A stretch of DNA of 64,000 nt from Cannabis sativa (GCF_029168945.1 NC_083602.1:13513850-13577849), one strand, 5' to 3'. Counted from the stretch's first letter, positions 39,366 to 52,460 are shown. The notes: a model not told the origin generated them from the sequence alone. Made by a program: numbers and translations.

Positions 39366-39379
39366 TTTACCCCCCAAGG
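39366..39379 (-). other. Polypurine tract of the Tat element
   Basis: In reverse, CCTTGGGGGGTAAA directly precedes TGTTGCC of the LTR. This sets the orientation of the element as reverse. Confidence 0.7.
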
Positions 39380-39696
39380 CTTGTTTATTTGAAAAATAAA
39401 ACAAGGCTTGTTCAAATGCCTCCGGTTGACTCCTCGGTTTCCTAGCACGAGCTTTGAGCGCGTGAAGGTGCATTTAATGATCGCCATTAATGCAGCGATT
39501 CACTTTTTGCAGGCGTCGATTTGTTTCATGCCAATTGATTGATACGGCGCATTAATTGTGTCAGACGGATACTCAAACGTTTCCACTGCCTTAATTACGA
39601 ACCAATCCAACCGTTGATTCTTGGGAATTCGAATCGTGCGCCTCCCCAGCCGTTTGATTGGTAGGTGATAACGCCTGTTCCTCATGCACTTTGGCC

Positions 39697-39703
39697 TATA
39701 AAA
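39697..39703 (+). promoter_or_regulatory. TATA box of the antisense gene in the Tat element
   Basis: TATAAAA in a GC-balanced context, about 200 bp before a 5'-UTR splice donor and 691 bp before the ATG. It faces away from the 3' LTR, opposite to pol transcription. Confidence 0.6.
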
Positions 39704-39897
39704 TCCACCACCTTTCCTTCATTTTGGTTACTTTCCATTTTTCGCCAACTTTGTTCGAGTTTTCCAGAGAGAAAAGAATCCTCAGACCAAAAAACCTTTA
39801 AACACTTTACAACTTTCTTTGCCAACCTTTGCTCATTACTGGCAGCCTTCATTTCTTTGTTTGATCAACATCAAACCCCCAGTTCTAACACTTCATT

Positions 39898-40385
39898 GTA
39901 AGTATCTCGCATCCCTCACTTTACTGTTTGTGTGTATGGCATGCTTTACTATCTGTTTGTTTTTCTGGGTTTGTGTTTGAAGTTTCTGGGAATGTATTCT
40001 CTTGAGTTTTTACTTAGTACGTCTAGACTTCCCTTTTCTGGGTTAGGGTTACTCTTGTGTGATGGCACTGTTTTTACTTACTTAGTACGCACTGCTGTTA
40101 TATTTTGTAAAGGACCATACACTCTTCGTGTAATGGCCTTCAAGGGCATAGAGAAGACTTCGTTTTTCTCGACTTTCTGCCCTTCTTTTCTTTTTCTTTC
40201 ATACGCGATGTCACCATCTGTGAGATCTTTGCACCCGACTTTTGTCCAGGAAATCCTTCTAAGGCTTTCTTGTTGACAGAGGTCCGGAGGGGGCCTCTTT
40301 CCAGCGGTTAGGGGACCCCCATTCCCTTTTTTGATTTAGGGTTTGGTATGGGGCCTAATTGCTGGAATTTTAACTCTTTTTTCAG
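39898..40385 (+). other. 5'-UTR intron of the antisense gene
   Basis: Donor GTAAGT at 39898 and acceptor TTTTTTCAG ending at 40385, 8 bases before the ATG at 40394. The intervening 488 bp is T-rich as plant introns are. A 114-codon frame inside it is incidental. Confidence 0.6.
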
Positions 40386-40393
40386 AATAAAAA

Positions 40394-43300
40394 ATGTCTG
40401 CATCTGGCTCGAAATCTTCCAAGAAGGGGGGTAAGCGTCTGGCTACCCTAGAGGACGTCATGATGGGTCCCGTTGCCCAGGAGGGGTACAAACCTCGTGC
40501 TACGGGATGGGAGGCGTCCGAGCTTCACTCCACTCTAACTTGCCCTAACCAGCTGGAAAACATCGTGGAGGTTGTTGGAATTAAGCCCTCAACATTTGGG
40601 ACGTACCACCGGCCTCCCCGAGATGCAGAGACGCCCAACCATAACTACGGAGGGTTCGGGGCTTGGAGCCAGACGCACCTGATGTCCGGGGCCATGCTTC
40701 CCTTTCAAGATTATTTTATTAACTTTCTTGTATTTGTCGGCCTTGCGCCATGCCAACTGATTCCCCAAGCTTACCGCCTGCTTTCAGGCTTATTCATTTT
40801 TTACTCCGCCCGGGGATGGGGCTCTCCCAGTCCGGCAGAGATTTTGTACTTTTATGAATTTGTTTCCGTCCCCAAAAAGGGGGACAAACTTAAAGACAAT
40901 TTTTATGGTTTCCGGGCCCACCCTTCAAATGATGGGGTGGTCCCTTACAATCGGCAAACTCATGTCAAGGAGTATCGCCATCGCTTCTTCTTTTCCTCCG
41001 GGTTCCGAGCTGTGGAGCACCCGGAGCTTCTCACGGAGTGGGTTAGGATACCCCCATACAAGCGGACCGCGCCTACTCAGATTTTCCTTCAGCGAGCCTA
41101 GGTCTTCGCGACTTATGACCTGGCGGATCTTGACGTCGGGGGCTTAGTCACGACGGAGAACTGCCGGAAGGCCAAGCTGATCCTGCCGCACAAATCAGTG
41201 GAGGACTCTAACCTTTCTAAGGTTATCTGTCCGAATGTGAGGGTGCCTGCCGCGGAGAAGACCTTCCGGGATGAGCTTATTGCCACCGCAGAGAAGAAGT
41301 ACCTGGAGTATCTCTACCGGAAGGCCCAGGAGAAGGCTTATTCCAAGGCCCAGCGGCTTCCGGGAAGCCCCTTCGCATTGGGAGCCCGGTCGAGAGGAGA
41401 AGCCAGGCGATTGCTGGGAGGTCCCTTCGCATTGGGAGTCCGGCTGAGAGGAGGGCTCCCAGGCCAAAGCCTTCAGTTCAGGTACCGAACACAGGGGCTC
41501 CCGATGCCAGTACTTCCGGCTCCGGTAAGTCTCCTTTAGCAGTACATTACGTTCCTTCTGTTAGCGAATATGCCAGCCTTAGGCCTGTAGGGTTCGATGA
41601 ACCCCTTAGGTTTAGGATGCCCTCGACTCGGTGGGGAGATCATGTCAAGGATTATTATTTTTCCAACTTAGGAGATTTCCTAGGTCGATCCTGGATGGGT
41701 TCTGGACCTCCAGAACCCGTTCCCTTGGACCCTTCGGCCTATATTTCTTCCAGCTGGTTCCGGCCCTCAGACAGCTATCTCGGGGACGATGCAACCGGCA
41801 TTAAGATTCGGAACTTTGCTAGGGCCGAATTAGAGAGTCAGGGTAGGACTAGCTTGATTGCTTTTTTTTGAGTGTTTACTGCTTTCACAGATATTTTAAC
41901 ACTTGCCTCTTTCCTTTTGTTGTAGCAGCTAACTCCATGGATGCCATTTTGGCCGCACTTGCCGGAGCTCACACTCCTGACGTTCCCCTTCCTTTAACTT
42001 CTTCCCAAGTGGCCACTCCCTTGAAAGCTTCTTCCAGTGCCCCTCCAGACACTATTGACTTAGTGGATGAGGAGGAGGCGCTTCCGGAGGAAGCTAAAGA
42101 AGGTCAAGAAGAGCAATGGGCTCTTCCTGAGGAAGTTGAAGAAAGTGAAGAAGAGAAAGAAGTTGCTCTGATTCGCAAGCGCAAGGGCAAGATGATAGCC
42201 GAGGAGGTGCCCAAACGGCAGCGGAGGGCAGACACTCCGGCCCCTGGCCCTGATTCCGGGATCCCTTCCGAGGCGGAGGAATACACAGCGCCTCCTAATA
42301 TAGTGTTGACTCTGGTTCCTAGAGATGAGACGAGGCAGGAGCTCCGGATAGCCAAACACAACTACGCCATGGAGGAGTACTCCCGGGGGCATGCCGATGT
42401 AGAGGCTTTGAGGAGGGTTTTGCGAGTTGAAATGCAAAATACCCTTAACAATTAGAACTATCAAAATCTGTGGGATCTAACTTGCACCCCCTGTCGGATT
42501 TGTTCAATCGTTTCCTCGGGCCCACGTTGGCTCCCTATGCCGCGGAGATGACCGGCGAGTTTGTGTCTCAGCTCACCCGGTGTGCGCCCAAGCGGTTCGC
42601 TGCTTGTGCATCCTTGAACTCCATCTTCCAAGTCCAGGATCTTAGCCACTCCTTGACTGTGGTAATTATTTCGTAGTTTACTTTTTTCCTCATTATTTTT
42701 CTTAAGGAATTTACTCACTCTTGCATCCTTTTCCAGCTTGCTGCCGAGGCCGGCCGCCTTTCCAAGAACATAATCAACCATTGCTTCGTCTTGTCCGAAT
42801 TTTGGGGCATGGACAAAGTCATGAAGATTCTTCAGGATCTGATTGCTGAAAGGCGGACGTACCAGGAGGATGCTGAGCGACGGGAGGCCCTTGCCAAGGC
42901 CAAGTTCGAGGAAGAGGCCAGGCGGAGGGAAGCCCAAGCGGAGGCGATGATCAGGGAGGAGGCCATTTGGAGGGACAAGTTGGAGGCCAAGCACCAGGAA
43001 GAGTTGAGGGCGGAGGGCGAGGCTGCTACAAAGGTGAAACGTGAGCTCCGGGAGGCTAGGGAGGCCTTAGATTAAATGGCTGCCAAGGTGAAGTCCTTAG
43101 AGGAAGTTCACCAGGCGAACTTGGAGTCTAGGGCCAACTTGGCCGTGGAGCTGAAGGAGCTCAAGGACTTTAAAGACCAAGCCTTCAAGAAGGCTGAGAA
43201 AGATGAGCTCCTTTCTCCCGTCTTTTGCAGCCGGTGCGTCAAGCGTTTCGACGATGGCGTCTACATGGCCTGGTCTACAATTTGCCAGAACATCAAGCTC

Positions 43301-43414
43301 GACTTCTACCCCAAACCCGCGGAGATGATTGCTAAATTTCGGGAGAAGAAGAAGAAACTTGACGCCATGCTGGAGGCGCGCATTGGTCCTCGCCTCCCTC
43401 CGCGAATTGACTAG
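40394..43414 (+). pseudogene. Antisense gene of a Tat-lineage element, 'putative gypsy-type transposon' (Transposase_28-like) protein, degraded
   Basis: Sits between pol and the 3' LTR on the strand opposite to pol, a place where several Tat-lineage elements carry an extra antisense gene of unknown function. The first exon (MSASGSKSSKK...) contains the plant family domain around MLPFQDYFINFLVFVGLAP and VEYRHRFFF-like residues (here KEYRHRFFFSSGF). Introns at 41843-41925 and 42662-42736 are GT-AG and keep frame, so the gene was once spliced. A middle exon is acidic (DEEEALPEEAKE) with a basic patch RKRKGK that could be a nuclear signal. The last exon is a long Glu/Lys/Arg/Ala coiled coil ending at 43414. 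Damage: TAG at 41099-41101, a frameshift near 41365, another near 42450, TAA at 43073-43075. Function of the family is unknown. Confidence 0.75.
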
Positions 43415-43581
43415 GCCGTTGTGAATTTAACCCAAATTTTTCTTATCTCTTTTTTTTTTATTTACAGCCAATTCTCTTACATTTAAGACAATTTTTATTT
43501 ATATAGCTGTTTTATTTTCCAAGGGGAAACATTGGTTAATGCCTGTCCCCGGGCCCTTTGTATATATTTGTAATTATTTTT

Positions 43582-43740
43582 GACCTGCCCTTAGGGCTGA
43601 GATTATTTTTTTTATATATATGATCTTTTTTGATGCACATATTTTTCTTTTGGACCTGCCCTTTGGGTCAGGATGTTTATATATGCTTTTCTCTTTTTTG
43701 TGCATACTTCTTTTTTGACCTGCCCTTTGGGTCAGGATGT
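43582..43740. repeat. Three hairpin-forming repeats between convergent genes
   Basis: Units beginning GACCTGCCCTTTGGGTCAGG at 43653 and 43717, plus a diverged unit (GACCTGCCCTTAGGGCTGAG) at 43582. CCTG-CCC and GGG-CAGG within each unit can pair. They lie in the T-rich 490 bp between the stop of the antisense gene (43414) and the stop of pol (43907 side), where both transcripts must end. Confidence 0.7.
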
Positions 43741-43906
43741 TTTACTTGGCCTGTTTTTTGTCTGTCCATGTGGTGTGTGCCTTAGTACCCCCCTGAGTGG
43801 CATAGAAAATTTGTTTTTAAGGCACTTGGTTTTATTTAACATATGGAGGTTGCATACACTTAGACGGTACAAACTCTTTAAACAAAGCCTAAGTTACATT
43901 TTTGGA

Positions 43907-46564
43907 CTATTGGTAATATTTTGTGAGGTGATCGGCGTTCCAGGCCCTTGGCACAATGGTTCCGTCCATCCTTCTTAGCTTATAAGTGCCTGAACCGATT
44001 TCGTTCTTGATTTCATATGGTCCTTCCCAATTTGGCCCAAGTACCTCCACTCCGGGCTCTTGGGTGGCTGGGAAGCCTCTTCTTAAGACCATATCCCCAA
44101 TAGCAAATTTTCTGTTTTTAACTTTGGAGTTAAAATATTTGGTCACCTTCTTTTGATAAGCTGCCATCCGTATTTGTGACTCGTCCCGGAGCTCTTCAAC
44201 TTGATCCAGAGCTTCTTGAAGTAAAGCTTGGTTTGTAGCTGGATCGTAAGTCGTTCTCCTGTGGGACGGGAATAACATTTCTACCAGGACCATCGCTTCA
44301 CAACCGTACGCCATTGAAAAAGGCGAGTGGCCGGTCGTGGTTCTGGGGGTCGTCCGGTAGGCCCATAACACTCTTGGCAGCTCTTCGGGCCAGTTGTTTT
44401 TGCAGGCCAGCAGCTTTTTCTTTAGGGTAACCTTTAGGATTTTATTGACTGCTTCTGCTTGTCCGTTTGTTTGCAGCCTTGCCACCGCGGAGAAGCTTTT
44501 TACTACTTCGTGTTGGTTGCAGAAGTCAGTAAATTCTTCGCAATCAAATTGCTTTCCATTGTCAGAGACTATTTTGTGAGGCAAGCCATACCGACACACT
44601 ATGTTTTTGATAACAAAGTCTAGTGCTTTTTTAGCAGTTATAGTCTTCATGGGCTCAGCCTCCGTCCATTTGGTGAAGTAGTCTACTGCTACTATTGCAT
44701 ACTTTACTCCTCCCTTTCCTGTTGGCAGGGACCCAATAAGATCTATTCCCCAAACCGCGAAGGGCCAGGGACTAGTCATCTGGGTAATTTCATTGGGAGG
44801 AGCTCTCTGTATGTTCGCGAACCTTTGGCACGAATCACATTTTTGGACGTAGTCTATACAATCTTTTTTCATTATTGGCCAGAAGTATCCTTGTCTCAAT
44901 ATTTTCTTTGAGAGATTGGGTCCTCCTGTATGATCTCCACAGAACCCTTCGTGGACCTCTAGCATGATTTGTCTAGCTTCAGGGTCCGATACACACCTTA
45001 AATAAGGCATGCTGAGTCCTCTTCGGTAGAGAATTTGATCCATCATTACATAACGATGAGCCTGATACTGAATCTTTCGAGACAGTGCCCTTTCTTGGGG
45101 CAACTCACCTTTCGGTATGTATTCTATGATGGGGACCATCCAGCTGGGTTCTTGCCCAACCGTTATTATGGCCTCTTTTACTTTGATGCTTGGCTCTGCC
45201 AAGCGTTCCATTGGTACTACCCCCAGCCCTTCAATTTCACTATCCGAAGCTAACTTAGCCAGACAGTCCGCGTGAGCGTTCTTTTCTCGAGGGATTCTTT
45301 CTACTTTGTAGTCCGTGAACTCGTGGAGCAGCTCCCGAACTATTGTTACATACGCGGCCATTCGCTCGCCACATGTTTGGTATTCTCCCGATATCTGATT
45401 TACGACCAGCTGGGAGTCGCTGTAGACTTCTACTGTTTTGGCCCCTACGACCTTCGCTAGTCTCAGCCCTGCTATCAAGGCCTCATATTCGGCCTCATTG
45501 TTTGAAGTTGAGAAGTCGAATCGTAGGGCTGCCTAGAGTCGAAGTCTGGTCAGGGATATCATTGCCACCCCTGCTCCAGATCCATTTTCATTCGAGGCTC
45601 CGTCCACAAATACTCTCCATGTGGGGATCGATGGTGTTGGCGCATTCGCGGTTGCCTCGGCTTCATTGCATTCGGTGATGAAATCTGCCAAGGCTTGGCC
45701 CTTTATGGAGATGCGGGGAACGTAGTGTAAGTCGAACTGACTTAACTCCATTGCCCAATTGAGGAGCCTTCCGGATGCTTCTGGTTTTTGTAGGACTTGT
45801 CGGAGTGGGTGGTTGGTCAGTACCTTGATCGGGTGCGCTTGGAAATACGGCCTTAATTTTCTTGAGGCCATCCGGAGGCAGAAAACCAGTTTTTCGATGA
45901 TGGGGTACCACGTCTCCGCTCCTATCATGCACTTCCTAACATAGTACACGGGATGTTGAGTTTTCTCTTCTTCCCGGACTAGGGCAGCGCTGACCGCATG
46001 CTCGGAGACGGCCAAATATAGCAATAGGTCCTCTCCGAGAACGGGTTTTGATAGGATAGGAGGCTTGGCCATATGTTCTTTCAATTTTTTGAATGCATCC
46101 TCGCACTCGTCCGGCCATTCAAACTTTTGACACTTCTTCAATATGTTGAAGAAGGGGATGCACTTGTCTGTAGATCGGGAGATAAAAACGGCTCAGGGCA
46201 GCAACCTTTCCGATTAGGCTCTGCACGTCTTTATGCTTCTTGGGAGACGACATGCTCAGGAGAGCTAGGATTTTTTCTGGGTTTGCCTCAATCCCCCTCT
46301 GGCTGACGATGAAGCCCAGGAACTTTCCTGATTTGACCCCAAAGGTGCATTTCTTTGGGTTGAGCTTCATGCCGTATCTCCGGGCTACCTCAAAACACTC
46401 TTTAAAGTCGTCTGCATGGCTATTGCATGCTTTAGACTTGACGAGCATATCGTCCACGTATACCTCCACGTTTCGCCCCAGGAGACCTTTGAACATCCAG
46501 TTGACCATTCTTTGGTAGGTCGCTCCGGCGTTCTTCAGTCCGAAAGGCATGACCAGGTAGCAGT
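43907..46564 (-). pseudogene. Tat-lineage Ty3/gypsy pol: RT (partial), RNase H, second RNase H, integrase
   Basis: In reverse from 46564: RT from NCYLVMPFGLKNAGATYQR with the catalytic YVDDML, then the usual gypsy RNase H (LLLYLAVSEHAVSAAL), then a second, archaeal-type RNase H ([40 protein letters not shown]), which marks the Tat lineage. The integrase follows with a His/Cys finger ending CDSCQRF and catalytic residues in [15 protein letters not shown] and [10 protein letters not shown], and the polyprotein ends HLTKYYQ. Defects: TAG at 45533-45535 between the two halves of the second RNase H, a one-base T insertion near 46183, and loss of all upstream RT, protease and gag at the LTR inserted at 46565. 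The remainder should lie beyond the right edge. Confidence 0.93.
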
Positions 46565-47415
46565 TGTTCAAAATTATATTACCAGGATCTAGATTTACTA
46601 ACAAGTATGTTTGATTAACAACCTAATATGAATTCTAAAACAATGAAAATAAACACATATAAAGTTAGAAAACCTTATAGTGGGTGCATCGGAATATTAT
46701 GACTCCTTTCGTTTAGATCTCTAGCCATTGATTCCTTTCTGTAGCAGAGCATCACCAAGATCTGAACCTGGATCTTCTTTTCTCTTTCTTTGATGCAGAA
46801 TTTCCATAGTCTTACATACTATGATTGAGATACCACTTGATGTGTGTGGGCACTACTCATTCACTCAAAGTTTCGAAATTTAGAGAGAAGAAAAGAGAGA
46901 GAGGCGTATGAGGCATTTTCTGAGGGAAACAAAGTGATCAAAGATGTGTGTATATTTCCTCAAGCCAACACTTTCTATTTATAGAAAACCCTCTAGGTTT
47001 AGGTTAGAATTGTATGGCATTAAAATAATGGAAACTACAAATGGAATTTCCTATGCATAGGGCCGGTCATACAAAGGGTATTGGGCCTCACTTTGCAACT
47101 TTCCCATTTTGTTATTTTCCATTCCCATTTTCTCAAAAATGCCAATTTTCCAATTTAACCTTTTAAATTCCAATTCTAATTATTTAATAACTTGGAAATA
47201 ATTATCAAATAATATTGTCATTTAATATATTTATTAATTTAGACATATAAAGTCTCTTAATCAATAAATAAACCTAAAATCTCTTTTCTTTACAATTTTG
47301 CCCTTTCTTAGTGAAAATTCATAAAGTAGACATAGTCTAACTTTTAGAGTTTTAATTGATTAATTAAATCAATTAACTGAGTCTTACAAGCAGTATGGTC
47401 TCAACTAGTATGGGG
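46565..47415 (-). repeat. Family-A-like 3' LTR (reverse), left part, split by nested element
   Basis: Reverse LTR beginning TGTTCAAAATTATATTACC inside the Tat RT. It is diverged from A and B in the leader (a third variant) and has a reverse TATA box at 46975-46984. It is interrupted at 47415 by the intact element and resumes at 57488. TGGGG at 47411-47415 is duplicated at 57483-57487. Confidence 0.85.
47411..47415. repeat. Target-site duplication TGGGG (left)
   Basis: Five bases immediately before the 5' LTR; repeated at 57483-57487 after the 3' LTR. Confidence 0.9.
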
Positions 47416-49309
47416 TGTTGGGTTTTATGCCCTAAATAAAACTCATTTCAATATAATCAGATTTACTTATTAATATAGATCAGAAATAACATTTAATGTT
47501 GCATGGTTCACATGATTTATTTCATGATTATATGTACATAATGTATAAATTCATCTGAAACCCTTTTCACATACTTGATCCTGTTTATTGTGCCGTCAAC
47601 ACATTGGAAAGTAAACATGACTATGTGAATAAAGTTTTCCTAGATTTATCAGACACATGGTTTTACTGATATGATAATCTACAACAGAGTTTACTTGCAT
47701 TTGGAGAAGTGCTATGTTCTTTCCAAAGCATTGGTTAAAGTAAAGCTCAGGTTGGATGCATGGAGTATGCATCGGAAGGGACCGATATTGAACTTTGACT
47801 TAGATTTAATTAAACTTACCGTAAAATCTATTCAAGTCAATATCGCCTAGTTGATCCTAGATCAAATGATCTTAATCCTGTTATGATTAGGCTCAATCTT
47901 GAAAGGCTATTCGTGTTCCTTGAATTGTTAGTTAAGCCTACTTTTAAGTCAGGGTGATACGTACTTTTTGGGAACACGGTAGTGCAATTGAGTGGGAGCG
48001 CTAGCATAAACATGGAATCTATAGCTTCTATCTGGCGAATAGTAAGCAAAGGATGATCACCTTCGAGCTTGACCAAACGAAAATAAATGGTGGAGATCTC
48101 ATTTCACATAAGCTGAAATATCATTTATACGTGGTCAAGTGTTTTAAGGATAAAATACATAGTAGGGTGTTACGATAATTTAATCCCTTTACTGTGTAGA
48201 TCATTCATATAGAGGATAATTGATCACATTAGGATTATAACAATGGATAACTAATGATGTGTCTATATGGTGGAACATATAGAGCATTCTATATACTGAG
48301 AGTGCAATTCTAAGTTCTATGCGTGGATTCAACGAAGAATTAATAAGTTAGTGAATTTTAGTGCTAAATTCTTGATCTACTTATTGGAAGCTCGGTTATA
48401 TAGACCCATGGTCCCCCCACTAGTTGAGATAATATTGCTTGTAAGACTCATGTAATTGGTTTTGATTAATCAATTATAATTCTCAAATTAGACTATGTCT
48501 ATTTGTGAATTTTTCACTAAGTAAGGGCGAAATTGTAAAGAAAGAGTTTATAGGGACATATTTGTTAATTATGATACTTTGTATGGTTCAATTAATAAAT
48601 ATGATAAATGACAATATTATTTAATAATTATTTATAGTTATTAAATAGTTAGAATTGGCATTTAAATGGTTGAATTAGGAAATTGGCATTTTTGAGAAAA
48701 TCAGATACAAAAGGTGTTAAAATTGCAAAATTGCAAAACCCAAGGCCCAATCCACTAAGGCATGGCCGACCACCTATTGTGTGTGTTTTAAATTGATTTT
48801 TTCATTATTTTAATGCCATATAATTCAAACCTAACCCTAGTGGAATGCTATAAATAGATAATGAAGGCTTCAGAAAAATAAGACTTTTTCTTGACACTTT
48901 CTGAATCAGAAAAACTGAGCCTTCTCTCTCCCTATCTGGCTGACCACTCCCTCTCTTCTTCTTCAATATTTCGAAATCCTTAGTGATTAGAGTAGTGCCC
49001 ACACACATCAAACAATACCTCAATCATAGTGAGGAAGATCGTGAAGAAAGACTTTCAGCAAGAAGGAGGTTTCAGCATCAAAGATTCAGAGAAAGAGATC
49101 CAGGTTCAGATATTGATAATGCTCTGCTACAGAAAGGAATCAAGGGCTAGATATTTGAACGGAAGGAGTCATTATATTCCGCTGCACCCAATGTAAGGTT
49201 TCTTAAACTTTATATGTGTTTAATTTATCGTTTTAGAAAGTTCTTATTTAGGATGTTAATAAACATACTTGTGAGTAGATCTAAGATCCTGGTAAAATAA
49301 TATCCAACA
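47416..49309 (+). repeat. 5' LTR of the complete element
   Basis: TGTTGGGTTTTATGCCC...TATCCAACA, 1,894 bp. TATA box CTATAAATAG at 48848-48857, followed by a pyrimidine-rich leader (CTTCTCTCTCCCTATC). The inverted pair GTTTTAT/ATAAAAC lies in the first 25 bases and contains an AATAAA. Confidence 0.93.
48848..48857 (+). promoter_or_regulatory. LTR TATA box
   Basis: CTATAAATAG, conserved in every family-A and B LTR of the window that reaches this point. Transcription of the element should start about 30 bp downstream. Confidence 0.75.
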
Positions 49310-49311
49310 AC

Positions 49312-49325
49312 TAGCCTCAGAGCCA
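49312..49325 (+). other. Primer-binding site (initiator-Met tRNA type)
   Basis: TAGCCTCAGAGCCA, two bases after the LTR. The plant tRNA-iMet site is TGGTATCAGAGCCA; the core CAGAGCCA is intact and the first bases have drifted. Confidence 0.7.
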
Positions 49326-52300
49326 TGGTAATTGATTTACTTGCAAGAAATTTGGACTTTAAAACGATTGTTTGTATGTTTTTGGATGGTATCATGTTGT
49401 ATTGAGTGTTATTTGATGATTGATTGATGTTTGTAAATTTTCGTTAAAAATAATTGCGATTTTGTTTCTGAAATTATTTTTATTAGATAGTATGGAAAAA
49501 ATTAAGCAAGTTAGCCTTTTACAGAACTCAATTTCGATTTTATTTGAATTAGTTATGAATTTTTGAAGATTTGAAAAAATCGGGGCTCTGCTGAAATTTT
49601 CCTGCGATCGCGAAACTGTCCGTACAGTTCACAATTTTTTCGTTTTTCTTCGATTTTTCATGCTTTTTCATGGAATTAACTTCCGATTTTTGGTATAGTT
49701 TTGTATTTATACTATTACTATTCCTAATTCAATTCTAATTATCTTTTTGAATTAATTTAATATTTTTTAAATTTAATTCAAGATATTAGTGTAATTGAAT
49801 TTGAATAGAATTAGTATTTATCTTCTTGCTTAAAAATCTATCTTATTTTAAAATTTGATTATATCTTATCTTATTTTAAATTTAAAAATAAGATATTTAT
49901 AATCATGTAATTTTTAAATGATATTAGATATTTTGCTAATTTTTTAAATTTTGTTATTTTATTTATTTAAATTACATTTAAAATTTGAAAAAGATATTTA
50001 TTTATCTTTTCTAATTTTTTATTTAATTTTTATTTATAAAATAACATTTAAAATTTAAAAGTAGTTAGCAAATTTTTGAAATGATATTTAGGTTGGTTGA
50101 AACCTAATTTTTCAAAAATTGTAAGTTTAATTTTAAATTTAAATTTTTTAAAAATTTCGAATTTTTCAAATTTTTTTTTAAATTTTTCGATTTTTTTTTT
50201 ATTATTTAATTTATTATTTTCGAAATTAAATATTTAATTTAAAATTAAATAAATCCTACATCCAACTATCCAGCTAACCTTGCTGCAGGAGTATGTGTTT
50301 TAGCTTGTTTGTAAGTTTTCAAAACCTATTATTACTTGATTGCAAATAGCCATGGTTACTTTTTGCCAGATTTAATGATCTGATGGCTCCCTTGGTCAAG
50401 TTAATAATTTGTAACAGGTAAATTTACAATCTTCTTTCATCTGTGTATGACCTAGCAACATGATAGGACCCATCCAAAGTGTGCCTGTGTGAGCCTATGT
50501 GTTTAATTTGATTATAGATACATATAGGTTGTTGTTGCTAAAATAAATTATCATAGTTATTGATAGAATTTATTTAGGCCCATTTAGTTATTGGGCTTAT
50601 TCAATTAATAACAGTTGTTCTTATTAAGGTTAAATTCCTCTCTTTTGGGCCTTGTGTGAGAGTTGGGAGCCATAGAAGTGGGTACGACATACTGAACCCC
50701 CTCACATGAACCACCCCAATTGTGAAGGCCCATTTGCCTGATTTGAACAACTGTACTAGGTTAATTACACTAGTTTAACCTAATAAAATTGATTAGCAAC
50801 ATAATTAATTTCATTTATTTTGAAATTAATTTAAGAAAATTATAGTTTAAAGAATTTTTATTCTAAGCTAAACTATATGTATTTTCTTGTATTTAATTAA
50901 ATATAGAATTATAACCATCTAGATTCTTTCTGGAACTTAATTTAAATTTTTTCATTAAATATTCTTATTTAAGTTGATATTTAGTTATCTACAACTAACC
51001 AACTTAAATCTGAATATCTTTTGTATTTCAAATTTCAAAATTAAGTTGAGGAATTTTAGGCATTGGTTATTCAGATTCTTTAGATATTTTTTAAGTTAAT
51101 ATCTTTTCGAATATTAACTTAAAATGGAATATTTTCAAATTAAGTGGTTACAACTTAATTTTTGATATTTAATTAAATTTAAATTTGAAAAATATTTAAG
51201 TTCTAGATTTTTTCTAATACAACTTAAATTAGATATTTTTTCAAATTTTGTGGAAAAGATACTTAGTCAAATAAGATATAATCTAGATAGTTATTTCTAA
51301 ACTACTTATTATTTCTAATATTAAATAGGAAAATATTATACATTGTGAAATTAATTATTTATATAATTAATATTGGTACAATTTATTTTAAGTATATTTT
51401 TTCCTAGTATTAAACTAAAAATTAATAATTAAGCCTTCTCTACACTTAATTATTTATTTCTTGAATTTAATACATTTAATTAATTTGAAAATTGAATATC
51501 TAAGTTGATTTTTATCATCATACTTAAATATTTCTTTTTCATGACATTTAATTAAATAATTTTTTTTAGTTGAAATTTTATTTTTCAACTAAATTTAAAT
51601 AATTTTCAAAATATATTTTTTTCATTATTTTATTAATCAATTTTCGAAATTACATTTCTTAAATGCTAGAATTTCGAATTTTATCTTGAAAAATAGATTA
51701 AGTTGTAAATTAATTATTTATTTTAATTAATTCTTGGATCAACTTAAATCAATGATTTTTTCATTTATTGATTAATTTAAAATAAATTGAATTAAAGTAT
51801 ATTATTAGAAATTGAATTAATTAGTCAAAGGAAAATCTAGATAGATGATATTTTTGCTTGAAGTATTTTTCTAGTGTATTTAATTAAATAGAAAATTAAT
51901 ATTTAAGTTGATTTTCATCATCATACTTAAATATTTGAAATTTTTCTTATATATTTAATTAAATAGGAAAATTATATTTTTTGTTGTAAATTAATTTTAT
52001 TAATTAATTTTGGGCCAACATTAAATTAGAATAATTTTTCCAGGATTAATTTTTTATTTTAACATGCATTTTCGAAAATTGTATTCTTAAATACTTTAAT
52101 TTTTTGAAATGCAATATATATTTATAGAAAATTAAATTTGAGTTGTAAATTAATTTATATTAATTTTGTAACAACTTAAATTGAATATTTTTCAAAATAT
52201 TTATTGGAAATTATTACTAAGATGGAAATAATTCATGTTATTTTTATATCCATCTAAGTAAAATTTATAAATATTAAATTAAAATTTATATTTAGAATTT

Positions 52301-52460
52301 TTCATTCTAAATTGGAAATTTTAAATAAATATATATTTAAAATAAATAAATTAAATAAAGAGAATCAAAGAAAATACAACTCACTTTAAATAATGAGCTT
52401 TATTATTAAGACATTCGATCTCCATTGTGGGTTTTACACCGTGTTTGTTTTAGTGAGTAA
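49326..52460 (+). other. AT-rich non-coding leader zone of the complete element
   Basis: About 3.1 kb of A/T with many pairs of complementary short words, such as TTAAGTTAATAT/ATATTAACTTAA near 51084-51122 and AACTGT/ACAGTT near 49614-49629. No gag or protease frame is visible, although this is where gag would be expected. Confidence 0.6.

Noticed and set aside
39932..40276. A hydrophobic 114-codon frame that might be a membrane protein.
   Set aside because: It lies within the T-rich 5'-UTR intron of the antisense gene; T-rich introns give Phe/Leu-rich frames by chance.
41868..41925. Start of a forward frame MSVYCFHRYFNTCLF as an independent protein start.
   Set aside because: These codons fall in an intron (41843-41925); the exon proper begins with the AANSMD residues, in phase with the preceding exon.
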